Source of the DNA: Actinomycetota bacterium
GTDB taxonomy: Bacteria; Actinomycetota; Thermoleophilia; Solirubrobacterales; Solirubrobacteraceae
Length of the DNA: 64,000 nucleotides
Direction of reading: 5' to 3'
Assembly (NCBI GenBank): GCA_005883215.1
Contig: VAYS01000030.1
Coordinates: 1-64,000 of the forward strand
In this document: positions 17,401 to 25,115 of the stretch, in pieces
Position numbering within the stretch: position 1 is the first letter of the stretch
How the letters are laid out: every line of letters begins with the position of its first letter
Notes under the pieces: model-generated
Told to the model about the DNA's origin: nothing
What the model saw: the letters and a program-made list of their open reading frames with translations, nothing else
The model's database searches: none
Position numbers and translations under genes: made by a program

Positions 17401-19497
17401 GACCGGCCGCGCGGTGAGCAGGCCTACGCGCTGGCCACGGTCGGCGGCGCCGGACATCCCGGCTGGGCTCCCCAGCAGATCGTCTATGAGCGCGAGTCCG
17501 GCGGCGCCTGGCGGGTGCTCGGCCCGGTCACCGACGCCAAGGGCAAGCCCCAGAACCCGCTGCTCACCGCGCTGGCCGTGACCGACGGTGGCTACGGCTA
17601 CGCGGTGGGCCCCCACGGCGCGCTCGCCGCGCTGAGCCCGGCCGGGGCCCGGCAGGTCCCCTCGCCGGTCAAGTCCAATCTGACCTCGGTCGCCGCCCAC
17701 CAGGCCGGCGCCCAGGTCGTGGGCGAGGCGGTGGGGGAGAGGGGCACGGTCGTGCGCCTCGCCGCCGGCCGCGCCACTGGCGTCGCCCACGCCCCGGGCA
17801 ACGCCCCGCTCGCCGGCGTCGCCTACGACGGCGCGCTGCCCACGCTCGTCAGCCCCGTCGGCCGCGGCGGAGCCGAGCTCGGCAAGACCGGCGCCGGCCT
17901 GTACACCGACGACGGCCGCGCCCTTCACCCCCAGAGCCCCAGCCTGGGCCTCCCGGCCGGCGCCTCCGTCAGCCTCAGCGCGCTGACCGCCCGCGGCGGC
18001 CAGCTGTGGCTGGGGGGCGCGCTCACCCTCGGCGGGGACCCGCAGGTCGGCGGCACGGGTCCGATTCCGTTCGCCGCCCACCGCGGTGGGGCCGGCTGGC
18101 GCAGCTACTGCGCTTCGGGTCCGACCGCCGCCGGCGTGATCGAGCTCGGACCCGCGACCCGCTCGGTCTGCCAGGGAACGCTGACCGCCAGCCAGGGGAC
18201 GGTCAGCTCGATCAGTGTCTCCAAGGGCGGCGTGCTCCTGAGCACGGGCTCCGGCCTCCAGCTCGTCGACGGCGACGCGGGCCGGGCCCTGGCGCTCCCC
18301 AATGCCGCCGCCGGCTCCTCGCCGACCACCTACACGACGACTGCCGGCTGGATCCTAGACGGCCGCGGCGGCCTCGCCCGCCTCGACGGCGCCGCCTCCG
18401 ACGGGGCGCCCGCCGGCACCCCGGCCGTATCCGGCCCCGCCGCCGCCGCCCCAGCCACCGCGCTCCCGCTCGACGGCCGCTCGGGGCCGGCGGTACTCGC
18501 CCAGCCGGCGACCGGCTCGGGCAAGCCCTCGGGCTCGCTGCTCGCGCTCACCGCCGCGCGCGCCGCCACCACGGGCCCGGACGGCCATTCCCAGGCTTTC
18601 TCCGCCCCCGGCGTGGCGCTCCAGCAGGCCGTCCAGACGGCAGCCGGGCAGACGTGGGCGATCTCGAGCACCGGCGACCTGCTGGGCGCCTCCGGTGGCC
18701 GCTGGTCGCTCGCCGATCCCTCCGGACGTCGCCTCGGGGACCTGCGCGGCCTCAGCGGCGCGCTGGGCTCGGCGCCCCTCTCCGGCCCCGGCGACACCTC
18801 GCCCAGCCCCGGCTTCGGCGCGCTCGCCTTCCGTGGCCCCGGCGAGGGCTACGCGGTCGGCGCCGGCGGTGTGATCGCCCGCTACGACGGCCACGCGTGG
18901 AAGGTCGAGAGCCGCGCCGACTCCTCACATCCCGCTCTGACCTCGGTCGCGGCCGGTCCCGGCGGCGTGGTTGCCGTCGGCCAGCGCGGCACGCTGGTCC
19001 AGCGCGATGGGGACTCTTGGAGCACGCCCGGATCGGTCCGCAAGCTCACGTCCGACCAGGACCTGACCGCCGCCGCGGCGCTAAGCGACGGGACGCTGCT
19101 CGCGGCCGGGCCCGCCGGGATCCTCGCTCGCCCGGCTGGGGGCTCCTGGAGCTCCGCTCCCACGACCGCGCTCGGCGCGCCGGTTAGCCGCCTCGACGGC
19201 TACCGCGACGGCGCGGGCCAACTCCACGTCCTCGCCCTCGTCGCCGGCGCCGGCGGCAAGGTCCTGCTCGACGGCGACGACTCCGGCTGGCAGACCGTGG
19301 GCGCGCCGGCCGGGCTCAGCGTCACCGACTTCCATTTCGACCCGGCCGCCGGAAAGCTCGTCCTGGTCGGCCAGCAGAACGGACGCGACGCGGTGGCCCG
19401 CGTGAGCTACCCGCCAGCGGTGCCGGCGTCGCCGGCGGCTCCGCCCGGACCGCCTGCGGTGGCGCTCGGCCAGGCCCTCTCCTCTCTGTTCGCATGA
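14497..19497 (+). CDS. Giant secreted peptidoglycan hydrolase: transglycosylase, NlpC/P60-like and M23-like domains
   Basis: About 1,666 residues. A basic N-terminus and the segment LLTALVGLALAIPGAGAQ form the signal peptide, followed by an Arg/Pro linker. Residues ~215-300 are a lytic transglycosylase domain (AAINKIETSFG with Glu243 as catalytic acid; GWMQFMPAEWPQYGVD). Residues ~630-740 resemble an NlpC/P60 endopeptidase (DCSG with Cys653, PEHVYMSIGG with His695). Residues ~750-865 resemble an M23-type fold (GHSGAPLVRPGDTVRAGQPI, GHLEIGW) but lack an obvious first zinc ligand. The remaining ~700 residues are beta-propeller-like repeats (GYGYAVGPHGAL, GEGYAVGAGGVI). It should cut both glycan and peptide bonds at the wall. 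ATG 14497 follows GAGAG; two ATGs upstream are alternatives. Confidence 0.85.
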   Translation: MDFHESRESLCRARVRGRNPRRRAPGRLTAALRLVFGTWLLTALVGLALAIPGAGAQSINVTVCTGDPATEPASCQSSTAAPGASTPATPRRRVRKHRSRPVRAAAIAPRRRARHRARPHQTSPVPRTETHTVDLATGKATVATGNGPPVPEHVSVKLSPRVARLLHRQGQGANGSTAANPAPAPTVSTVGGAGLGSSPFSAVSADQALSQFQIPPFLLPIYFSAGRTYGIPWNVLAAINKIETSFGTDLSVSTAGAEGWMQFMPAEWPQYGVDATGKGYADPYNPADAIYAAARDLRDNGGMTDIRKAVFAYNHAQWYVDEVMQNASIYGSVPQGVIAETGSLAYGHFPVRGKVTYGDDFASTRALTVSTEPGAQAVATQQVTVQRVLLDPTSAALLRARGTVSPLGGATAAPAASARASISSLGGTLLGLSSVVRTLSAGVIDPGARVTTLVAALSKTVPPDAPAGTGHDPGLPSGYFVSKKGGLGAELRDSVGDTYRYTGLARLSANVRPGASLYGGEAIGWTPGVQPAAAAGPSGATATIAAAAAPAAAAAKPSTALSSAPAQLQLAITAAGGQPIDPRPLVDSYRLQEATNFYRAVTPSGNNPFVPEATGASGSVDAMTSAADQISGQHLPYLWGGGHDAGFTGPYDCSGAVSAVLHAAGLLNTPLVSTDFMNYGLPGPGTVTIYANPEHVYMSIGGRFFGTSGSNPGGGAGWFDGSPRDGFVVRHVPVLGDGGSGYVFPIPNDVKWTSGRTDMGWDIETGSAGVGHPLLAIGDAQILHIQDMGAFGPTWMSYKLTSGPAAGRTVFIGHSGAPLVRPGDTVRAGQPIIQIHGGSYGGPPGHLEIGWADGDGSNTLAAPHYHEGDATAEGASFQQFARQLSGSMSSLTLLGGLSSLNPTKATPAEEAKLSQVLDRVSNPKVARKPGPGSVRDPAARLRATHPDAAHAPVAPAATGGHVIAVAVPDRPRGEQAYALATVGGAGHPGWAPQQIVYERESGGAWRVLGPVTDAKGKPQNPLLTALAVTDGGYGYAVGPHGALAALSPAGARQVPSPVKSNLTSVAAHQAGAQVVGEAVGERGTVVRLAAGRATGVAHAPGNAPLAGVAYDGALPTLVSPVGRGGAELGKTGAGLYTDDGRALHPQSPSLGLPAGASVSLSALTARGGQLWLGGALTLGGDPQVGGTGPIPFAAHRGGAGWRSYCASGPTAAGVIELGPATRSVCQGTLTASQGTVSSISVSKGGVLLSTGSGLQLVDGDAGRALALPNAAAGSSPTTYTTTAGWILDGRGGLARLDGAASDGAPAGTPAVSGPAAAAPATALPLDGRSGPAVLAQPATGSGKPSGSLLALTAARAATTGPDGHSQAFSAPGVALQQAVQTAAGQTWAISSTGDLLGASGGRWSLADPSGRRLGDLRGLSGALGSAPLSGPGDTSPSPGFGALAFRGPGEGYAVGAGGVIARYDGHAWKVESRADSSHPALTSVAAGPGGVVAVGQRGTLVQRDGDSWSTPGSVRKLTSDQDLTAAAALSDGTLLAAGPAGILARPAGGSWSSAPTTALGAPVSRLDGYRDGAGQLHVLALVAGAGGKVLLDGDDSGWQTVGAPAGLSVTDFHFDPAAGKLVLVGQQNGRDAVARVSYPPAVPASPAAPPGPPAVALGQALSSLFA

Positions 19498-21560
19498 GCC
19501 GCGGCGACTACATATCCCCTGGGCGTCACCTACCCCGTGGGTTCCGCGCGTTCGCCGCGGCGCTCGGCTCGGGGTCACTCCGCGGCGCCACGCCGCGCGT
19601 GGTCGCCGCCCTATGCGCCGTGATCGCGCTCGCCCTCGCCGCCCCGCTCGCCGCGCGCGCTTCGCTCGCCCCCACGCCGCCCGCGCTGACCTGGTCGGAC
19701 GCCGGCGCGGGCGCGCCGAGCACGGTCAGCTTCAAGCGGATCGTCGCCTACACGCACACCGATCCCGCCACCGGAGCCAAGGACGAGCGGGTGGTCGCCG
19801 TGGGCGTGGACACGGGCGCGATGACCCAGAGCGGCGCCACGACGAACAGGGCCGTCGTCTACCAGCGGGTGAACGGCACGTGGCAGCAGGACGTGATAAA
19901 CGGCGTCCCTGACGACAGCTGCCTCGTCGACGTCGCCGTCGTCGACCAGGCTGCCTGGGCGGTTGGCGACTCCGGTGCCGGGAATGCGGGCTGCGATGGC
20001 ACAGCCGCGGGCGCGACTCCGCTGGTGGTCCGTTTCCCCGGCGGCGGCAGCCAGCTGGGCTCGGCCGCCGCGGCTGCGGCTTCCTCGTCCTCGTCGTCCT
20101 CCGGGACCGGTCCCACCGGCCCGACGGGTGCCACTGGTCCCACCGGCGCCACCGGCGCCACTGGCCCCACCGGCGCCACTAGCGATCAGTGGCAGATCAT
20201 TCCCTCCACCTGCACTCCCGCGCCCTGCGTGTCGCTCCCGAGCGGCTTCCGAGACCCCCGGGCGATCGCCTGGACTCCGGGATCGTCGCCGTCGAGCGGC
20301 TACATCGGCACGGGGACCGGCTCGCTCTATCCGATCTCGAATGCTCCGGGTAGCGGCGGCGCGGACGACACGGTGACGATCGGATCGGCTCTAGTCTCGA
20401 CGCCCGGCGCCGCCGAGATCGACGGCCTGGCCCTGCTGCGGCCTGCCTCGGGAAGCCAGAGTGCTGTGCAATCTCAACCCCCGGCTGGCTTTGCCGTTGG
20501 TCTCGGTGCTCTGCCCAGCGGCCAGGCTAACGGCAACGTCCGGATCTTCGACATCCAGAGCTCCTGCTCCCAGCCGGGGGTCAACGGACCTTGCGCCCAG
20601 GGAGCGGCATTCGCATCGGCAGAGACATCTCCGTCTCCTCCGCCGATCGAGCGCGTGACTGTCGCCGCCGACGACCCGACACAGGCGATCGCGATCGAGA
20701 ACCTGCCCACAGGTGGATTCGCCTACTGGGAGCCCACCGGGGCCAACAACGCCTGGCAGCGGAAGAGCTTCGATTCAGGAGCCACGGCGACAGACGTTGC
20801 TCGGACAGAGATGTCGGCCACGCCGGCGCCGGTCGAGGCGATTAGCGGAGTCGACCCCAATGGCCGAGGTGGTCTACTGTGGGAGAGCGGGGGGTCGGGG
20901 CTATGGAGTTCCGGCGTCCCCTTCCCGGCTCCTCTGCGGTCGGTGGCGGTCGTTGCCCCGAACGACCTCTGGGTCGCGGGGGATACCGGCCTGATCGAAC
21001 ACGGTCTTCCACCCAGTAGCGGCGGCTCGGTTGGCAGCGGCTGTTCAAGCGCCTGTAGTGGGAACGGCAACAGCTCGGGCGGCGAACCACGCGATCTCGG
21101 CGGCGGTACCAGCGGCGGCTCGACGGGAGGTGCCGACAACAGCCCGGGCACGTCAAGCCCAACGGTTTCCTCCCACCCGCCGGGCATGCAAGTAGCTGTC
21201 GACCAGCCCGCGCGTCGGCCACCGCCTCTGTCCCGCCACAGGCGCCACCGCGCTCGTCCGCATCGCAAGCGCATGCCCTCGCGGACTGTCCCGCGGCCCG
21301 CCGGGCGACTCCTCACCGATCTCAAGGTCACCGCCCGTCCCCAGGTACTGACCCTTGTCTTTCGCCTGACACGGCCGGGATGGGTCTTTGTTCGCGCGAT
21401 GCGAACGGGTGTGGTCGTTGGCCAGCGACCATGGGTCCAACTCGGGCCGGGCCGGCATCGGGTGGTCCTGCGTTACGGAGGGCCCCAGCCGCCCAACCAG
21501 CTGCAGGTGGTCGCACGCGACCTCCAGCAGGCCAAGAGCTCCCGCCCGGCTCGCCGATGA
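19494..21560 (+). CDS. Secreted propeller-like protein with collagen-like repeat
   Basis: A 688-residue exported protein whose ATG overlaps the stop of the giant hydrolase gene (ATGA), so the two are coupled. The signal peptide is AALCAVIALALAAPLAARAS. Residues ~60-190 and ~245-500 have propeller-like segments (AAWAVGDSGAG, NDLWVAGDTGLIEHG) like the C-terminus of its neighbour. Between them is a Ser run and a short collagen-like tract of G-P-T/G-A-T triplets (about residues 205-230). A Gly/Ser-rich stretch and a basic region precede a C-terminal beta-rich domain (LTDLKVTARPQVLTLVFRLT). A surface-exposed partner or scaffold for the hydrolase is likely (inference). Confidence 0.8.
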   Translation: MSRGDYISPGRHLPRGFRAFAAALGSGSLRGATPRVVAALCAVIALALAAPLAARASLAPTPPALTWSDAGAGAPSTVSFKRIVAYTHTDPATGAKDERVVAVGVDTGAMTQSGATTNRAVVYQRVNGTWQQDVINGVPDDSCLVDVAVVDQAAWAVGDSGAGNAGCDGTAAGATPLVVRFPGGGSQLGSAAAAAASSSSSSSGTGPTGPTGATGPTGATGATGPTGATSDQWQIIPSTCTPAPCVSLPSGFRDPRAIAWTPGSSPSSGYIGTGTGSLYPISNAPGSGGADDTVTIGSALVSTPGAAEIDGLALLRPASGSQSAVQSQPPAGFAVGLGALPSGQANGNVRIFDIQSSCSQPGVNGPCAQGAAFASAETSPSPPPIERVTVAADDPTQAIAIENLPTGGFAYWEPTGANNAWQRKSFDSGATATDVARTEMSATPAPVEAISGVDPNGRGGLLWESGGSGLWSSGVPFPAPLRSVAVVAPNDLWVAGDTGLIEHGLPPSSGGSVGSGCSSACSGNGNSSGGEPRDLGGGTSGGSTGGADNSPGTSSPTVSSHPPGMQVAVDQPARRPPPLSRHRRHRARPHRKRMPSRTVPRPAGRLLTDLKVTARPQVLTLVFRLTRPGWVFVRAMRTGVVVGQRPWVQLGPGRHRVVLRYGGPQPPNQLQVVARDLQQAKSSRPARR

Positions 21561-21643
21561 GACGGCCCATCGCCGCCCAAGCGCCAGATGGCGTTGATCG
21601 CCAGATCGTCGAGCGTGCGCGGCCATGGCCGAGACGCGCTCGC

Positions 21644-21674
21644 GTCACAGAACCCTCAGCTGACGTGTTGTTCT
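21644..21674 (+). promoter_or_regulatory. Recurrent ECF-type promoter motif upstream of a sigma gene
   Basis: GTCAC at 21644-21648, 16 bases, GTGTTGTTCT at 21665-21674; the ribosome binding site GGAGAAGGGGAGG is just before the ATG at 21719. If an ECF paralogue reads this element, the gene is autoregulated or cross-regulated. Confidence 0.6.
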
Positions 21675-21718
21675 GGCGAGGCCATCTACGCTAGGACGAG
21701 CTAGGAGAAGGGGAGGCT

Positions 21719-22888
21719 ATGCCAGCGACCCAGGCCGTTGCCGTCGAGGAATACTCGATCGATGAGGATTACGCGATCGACTTCTCGCAGTCGCCCACGG
21801 ACGGGCGACTGCGCGCATTGGCCGGCAAGACCCCGACCTACTGTGTGATCCCCTCGGACCTTTCGACCCTCGAACGGCCGCTGCGCCGCTTCTTCGGCGG
21901 CGACCCCACAATCGAGGTGCTGATCGAACGCCGCACTGCTCGAGAGCGCAGATCCGCCTCGGGTCTTCGAGCAGCCCTCTTCACCGGTCGGGTGAACGGC
22001 AACGGCGGCCAGTCGCCGAGGCGCGACGGACGGGTCGCCGAGCGCCGTGCGGCCCAGACGCAGGTCGAGCCTCCACCACTACCGCGACGGTTCCGACGCC
22101 ACGCTCGGCGCCTGCGGTTCCTCGTCTACGGCAAACCAGGTCGGCGGACCGCAGATGACGCTGAGGTACAACGCCTAGTCCTGCGCATTCAAAGCGGGGA
22201 CCGGTCGGCGTTCGAAGCGCTCTATACCCGCTACTTCGACGCCATCTACCGCTACACATACGTGGCGGTGCGTGATCGGCATGCGGCCGAGGACATCGCT
22301 CAGGAGGTCTTTGCGCGTATCCTCAAGGCGTTGCCGGACTATGAGGTCCGCGAGTCCACGCCGTTTCGCGCTTGGCTCTTCCGGATAGCTCGCAATGAGG
22401 TGCTCATGTATCAGAGGCGCGAGAGGATCGTGGAGCAGGAGGACCCGCAGGTTCTCGCCAACATGACCGGAGCCCTCGAGCAGTCAAATGGCCACCCGCG
22501 GCATACCAACGGTCGCAGCAGCCCTAAGGCCTTCGACTGGATAACCGACAGCGACCTGATCGTGCTTGTCAAGCGGCTCCCGGGCCCGCAGCGCCAGACC
22601 ATCGCCTTGCGCCACCTACTCGGACTGACGACGAATGAGACGGCGTTTGCGCTCGAGCGCAGCGCGCCAGCGATCCGCCAACTCGAATCTCGAGCGCTGC
22701 GCTTCCTGGAGGATCGTCTCACTGCCCTGGGCCGCAGCCCGGCGGAGTTCGGTCCGCCCGAGTATCACCGGGGGTTGGTCCTGGCCCGTACGAGGCAGGC
22801 GCCAGTGCTGGGCGCCCGGCGGGGAGCGCTCGCCCAGGCATCTCCGTCGTTCGCCATTGCGGCCGGTGCCGGCGCTCGTTCGCGCTGA
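21719..22888 (+). CDS. ECF-type sigma factor with N-terminal extension (paralogue 1)
   Basis: A 389-residue sigma-70-family factor. Region 2 spans ~153-235 (FEALYTRYFDAIYRYTYVAV, AAEDIAQEVFARIL, FRAWLFRIARNEV) and region 4 ~278-335 (LPGPQRQTIALRHLLGLTTN). Sigma regions 1 and 3 are absent, as in ECF factors. The unusual part is residues 40-115: TYCVIPSDLSTLERPLRRFF, an EVLIERRTARERR stretch and GRVAERRAAQT. The same three elements recur in the sigma factors at 44844 and 46306, so they define a local family. A basic C-terminal tail follows region 4. It overlaps the start of a SurA-like lipoprotein gene. Confidence 0.88.
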   Translation: MPATQAVAVEEYSIDEDYAIDFSQSPTDGRLRALAGKTPTYCVIPSDLSTLERPLRRFFGGDPTIEVLIERRTARERRSASGLRAALFTGRVNGNGGQSPRRDGRVAERRAAQTQVEPPPLPRRFRRHARRLRFLVYGKPGRRTADDAEVQRLVLRIQSGDRSAFEALYTRYFDAIYRYTYVAVRDRHAAEDIAQEVFARILKALPDYEVRESTPFRAWLFRIARNEVLMYQRRERIVEQEDPQVLANMTGALEQSNGHPRHTNGRSSPKAFDWITDSDLIVLVKRLPGPQRQTIALRHLLGLTTNETAFALERSAPAIRQLESRALRFLEDRLTALGRSPAEFGPPEYHRGLVLARTRQAPVLGARRGALAQASPSFAIAAGAGARSR

Positions 22889-24026
22889 GGATGGTCTGGT
22901 CGCTCTGAGGATCTGGTCGCAGGGCGGGCTGTCGGCTGCCGGGGCGGTCGCCTGCGCATTGGCGCTGGCCGCCTGCGGGGGAGGAGGCCGGGAGATGCCC
23001 GCCGGCATCGTCGCTCGGGTCGACGGCGTCCAAGGTGGCGTGATTACCAAGGCTCAGTTCGAGCACTGGTTGGCGACCCTGGCGCATTCGGGACGTCCTC
23101 CGGGATCGAATCAGGCGGGGATCGACCCTCCGCGCTACTCGCGATGCATCGCGGGGCTCCGCGCCGCGGTCCCGGCGGCCGCGGCTCACCTTCCGGCGCC
23201 GTCCCAGAACCAGCTAAAGCAGCGGTGTGCGCACACGTATGCGGGACTACGGACCCAAGCTATGCAGTTCCTCATCCAGTCCGTCTGGCTGATGGGCGAC
23301 GCGCAACAGCACGGGGTATCGATCTCGCAAGGGGAGCTCGACCGCGGCGTCGCACAGACGAAGGCGACCCAGTTCGGCGGTGAGGCGGGATTCAAGCGCT
23401 TCCAACAGATCAGCGGCGAGTCGGTAGCTGATTTTCGCTTCCGGGTTCGCCTGGATCTGCTTGCGACCAAGCTGCTCCATAAGGTGGGCGCCGGCTCGCG
23501 GCAGCCCACTCAGGCCGAGATCACCGCCTACTACAACGGCCATCGGAGATCCTTTGCGCAGCCTGAGCGCCGCGATGTGCTCCTGGTCGTGACGAAGACC
23601 GGGGGCGAGGCCTTGCAGGCGAGACACGAGCTCCAAGCCGGAGAGAGCTTCAGCACCGTGTCCCACCGGCATTCGATTGACGGCGATAGCAAGCGATCAG
23701 GCGGAAGGCTTAGTGATGTCCTCCGCGGTCAACGGCACGATGCCGCTTTCGATGCCGCCGTCTTTGCCAGCTCGCCGGGCAGGCTTGCCGGTCCTGTACG
23801 CGCGGCAGCCGGCTGGCTGGTTTTCGAAGTATCGAAGCTGATCCCGGCGCGCCAGCTCACGCTGGGCCAGGCCCGCGCACAGGTGATCGCGGCACTTCAG
23901 GCACCCGAGCAACGGGCGACGTTCCAACGCTTCGTGCAAGCCTCGGCGCGACGTTGGATGGCGCGAACTCACTGCGACCCGGGCTACGCCGTAGCTGGGT
24001 GCGCCGGTGCCTCGCAGAAGAGTTGA
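22866..24026 (+). CDS. SurA/PrsA-like peptidyl-prolyl isomerase lipoprotein
   Basis: An exported folding factor of about 386 residues. The signal ends in ALALAACGGGG, a lipobox. The N-terminal SurA-like chaperone region includes VARVDGVQGGVITKAQFEHW and the long helical segment SISQGELDRGVAQTKATQFG. A parvulin-type domain follows (PERRDVLLVVTKTGGEALQA, GGRLSDVLRG, AAGWLVFEVSKL), though shortened. GTG 22866 lies inside the 3' end of the sigma gene, making the pair coupled; starts a few codons further on are possible. Linking an ECF sigma factor with an extracytoplasmic foldase fits an envelope-protein regulon. Confidence 0.82.
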   Translation: MPALVRAEDGLVALRIWSQGGLSAAGAVACALALAACGGGGREMPAGIVARVDGVQGGVITKAQFEHWLATLAHSGRPPGSNQAGIDPPRYSRCIAGLRAAVPAAAAHLPAPSQNQLKQRCAHTYAGLRTQAMQFLIQSVWLMGDAQQHGVSISQGELDRGVAQTKATQFGGEAGFKRFQQISGESVADFRFRVRLDLLATKLLHKVGAGSRQPTQAEITAYYNGHRRSFAQPERRDVLLVVTKTGGEALQARHELQAGESFSTVSHRHSIDGDSKRSGGRLSDVLRGQRHDAAFDAAVFASSPGRLAGPVRAAAGWLVFEVSKLIPARQLTLGQARAQVIAALQAPEQRATFQRFVQASARRWMARTHCDPGYAVAGCAGASQKS

Positions 24027-24178
24027 CGTCGGCTCTGGCGGGCCGCCGAGGTACGGCAGCTATGGCCGGGTTCGCCCCGCAACGAGCGGGCGGCCTTCCC
24101 ACGGATAGCACACCTCCGCCTTACGACGACGCCGTAGTTACTCGGGACCCGGGGCTCCCGAGCCGTCGTGATTTGCGC

Positions 24179-24209
24179 GTCACACTTCTGCCGGCTCGCG
24201 CATTCTTAG
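24179..24209 (+). promoter_or_regulatory. Recurrent ECF-type promoter motif
   Basis: GTCAC at 24179-24183, 16 bases, GCATTCTTAG at 24200-24209. The -10 side (GGCTCGCGCATTCTTAGC) is identical to the copy at 60499-60529. Confidence 0.7.
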
Positions 24210-24283
24210 CACCAACAAGGAACTCCACCTGACTGTCCGGCGGCAACCGTGCGGCCGGCGGTCTGATCAATAGGGAGGAAGTT

Positions 24284-24922
24284 GTGAGAAGCATTCGCAG
24301 AATCATGCTCCTGGGTGCGTCGGCTGCCGTGGCGGCTGCTCTGCTGCCCGCCGGAGCGCAGGCCATGGGCGACCTGCACGCCGCCTGCCAGTTCACTGGG
24401 GCGACGACGAGCCTCTCGCCGGCGGTCCAGTACGTCGGCAACGCCAGCGCCACGTCTGACCGCTTCGCCTTCACAGGCACGGCCAACTGCGCCGGCGAGC
24501 ATAACGGCGCGCCGGTCACCCTGACGAACACCACGCTCAACGCAGCAGGCTCGTACAGCAACACGGTCTGCGGTACGGGTACGGCATGGGGGTGGAGCAG
24601 CGTGAACGGCATCACGACTCCCTCCCAGAACGGAGGCAACCTCGCCACCGACGGTGCCACCTTGGGCGGTCTCGGTACGGCTAGCTTCACGCTGCCGTTC
24701 ACGGCCGGGCAGGGCACGGTGGTCAACGCCCAGGACCCGACGCACGACATATTCAACGGCGCGGGTGCGTTCGCCGACGCCAGCGGGACCGTTAACTCCT
24801 TCGTTAACATCTCCCCGTCGCAGAACAACGCGGCGCAAACGCCTGACCCGAACAACCCGAACGGTGGCGACTGCGTCACCCAGTTCAACGTCGCCGGCGC
24901 CTTCCTGCTCAACTCCAACTGA
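24284..24922 (+). CDS. Small secreted protein, paralogue of 41483
   Basis: A 212-residue exported protein. The signal peptide is RRIMLLGASAAVAAALLPAG ending AQA. The mature part is rich in Asn, Gly, Thr and Ala with about four Cys (HAACQF, ANCAG, NTVCG, GGDCVTQF) and ends NGGDCVTQFNVAGAF. Probably beta-rich and disulfide-stabilised, perhaps a surface structural protein. The start is GTG with GGGAGG eight bases upstream. The signal peptide and the C-terminal motif are nearly identical to those of the decayed genes at 41483-42497. A strong terminator follows at 24986. Confidence 0.82.
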   Translation: MRSIRRIMLLGASAAVAAALLPAGAQAMGDLHAACQFTGATTSLSPAVQYVGNASATSDRFAFTGTANCAGEHNGAPVTLTNTTLNAAGSYSNTVCGTGTAWGWSSVNGITTPSQNGGNLATDGATLGGLGTASFTLPFTAGQGTVVNAQDPTHDIFNGAGAFADASGTVNSFVNISPSQNNAAQTPDPNNPNGGDCVTQFNVAGAFLLNSN

Positions 24923-24985
24923 GCGCGAGCCGCCCGTCCCTCCCTCCCGCCGTTTAGACGGCGACCGGGTAAGGGATCAGAAGCG

Positions 24986-25020
24986 AAGGGGCCCCGGCAC
25001 TTGCCGGGGCCCCTTTCCTT
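24986..25020 (+). terminator. Rho-independent terminator
   Basis: A 13-bp stem, AAGGGGCCCCGGC at 24986-24998 with GCCGGGGCCCCTT at 25003-25015, a 4-base loop and a T/C-rich tail. Confidence 0.85.
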
Positions 25021-25044
25021 TGCTGCCGATCGCTCCCATTCGGC

Positions 25045-25075
25045 GTCACGCCTGACGGCCCTGGTGCGTTCTTGG
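25045..25075 (+). promoter_or_regulatory. Recurrent ECF-type promoter motif
   Basis: GTCAC at 25045-25049, 16 bases, GCGTTCTTGG at 25066-25075, about 40 bases before the ATG at 25116. Confidence 0.7.
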
Positions 25076-25115
25076 TGGTGGGACGCCGTGGCTTCTCACA
25101 TGGCGCCCGAGCTCC

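Noticed and set aside
16408-18081. Long open frame antisense to the giant hydrolase (557 codons)
   Set aside because: A mirror frame of a high-G+C gene; Gly/Ala/Arg/Asp shadow composition with no motifs, while the sense strand has clear domains.
20100-20185. Possible CRISPR or satellite array
   Set aside because: The short repeated triplets encode the collagen-like G-P-T/G-A-T tract of a secreted protein; there are no spacers.
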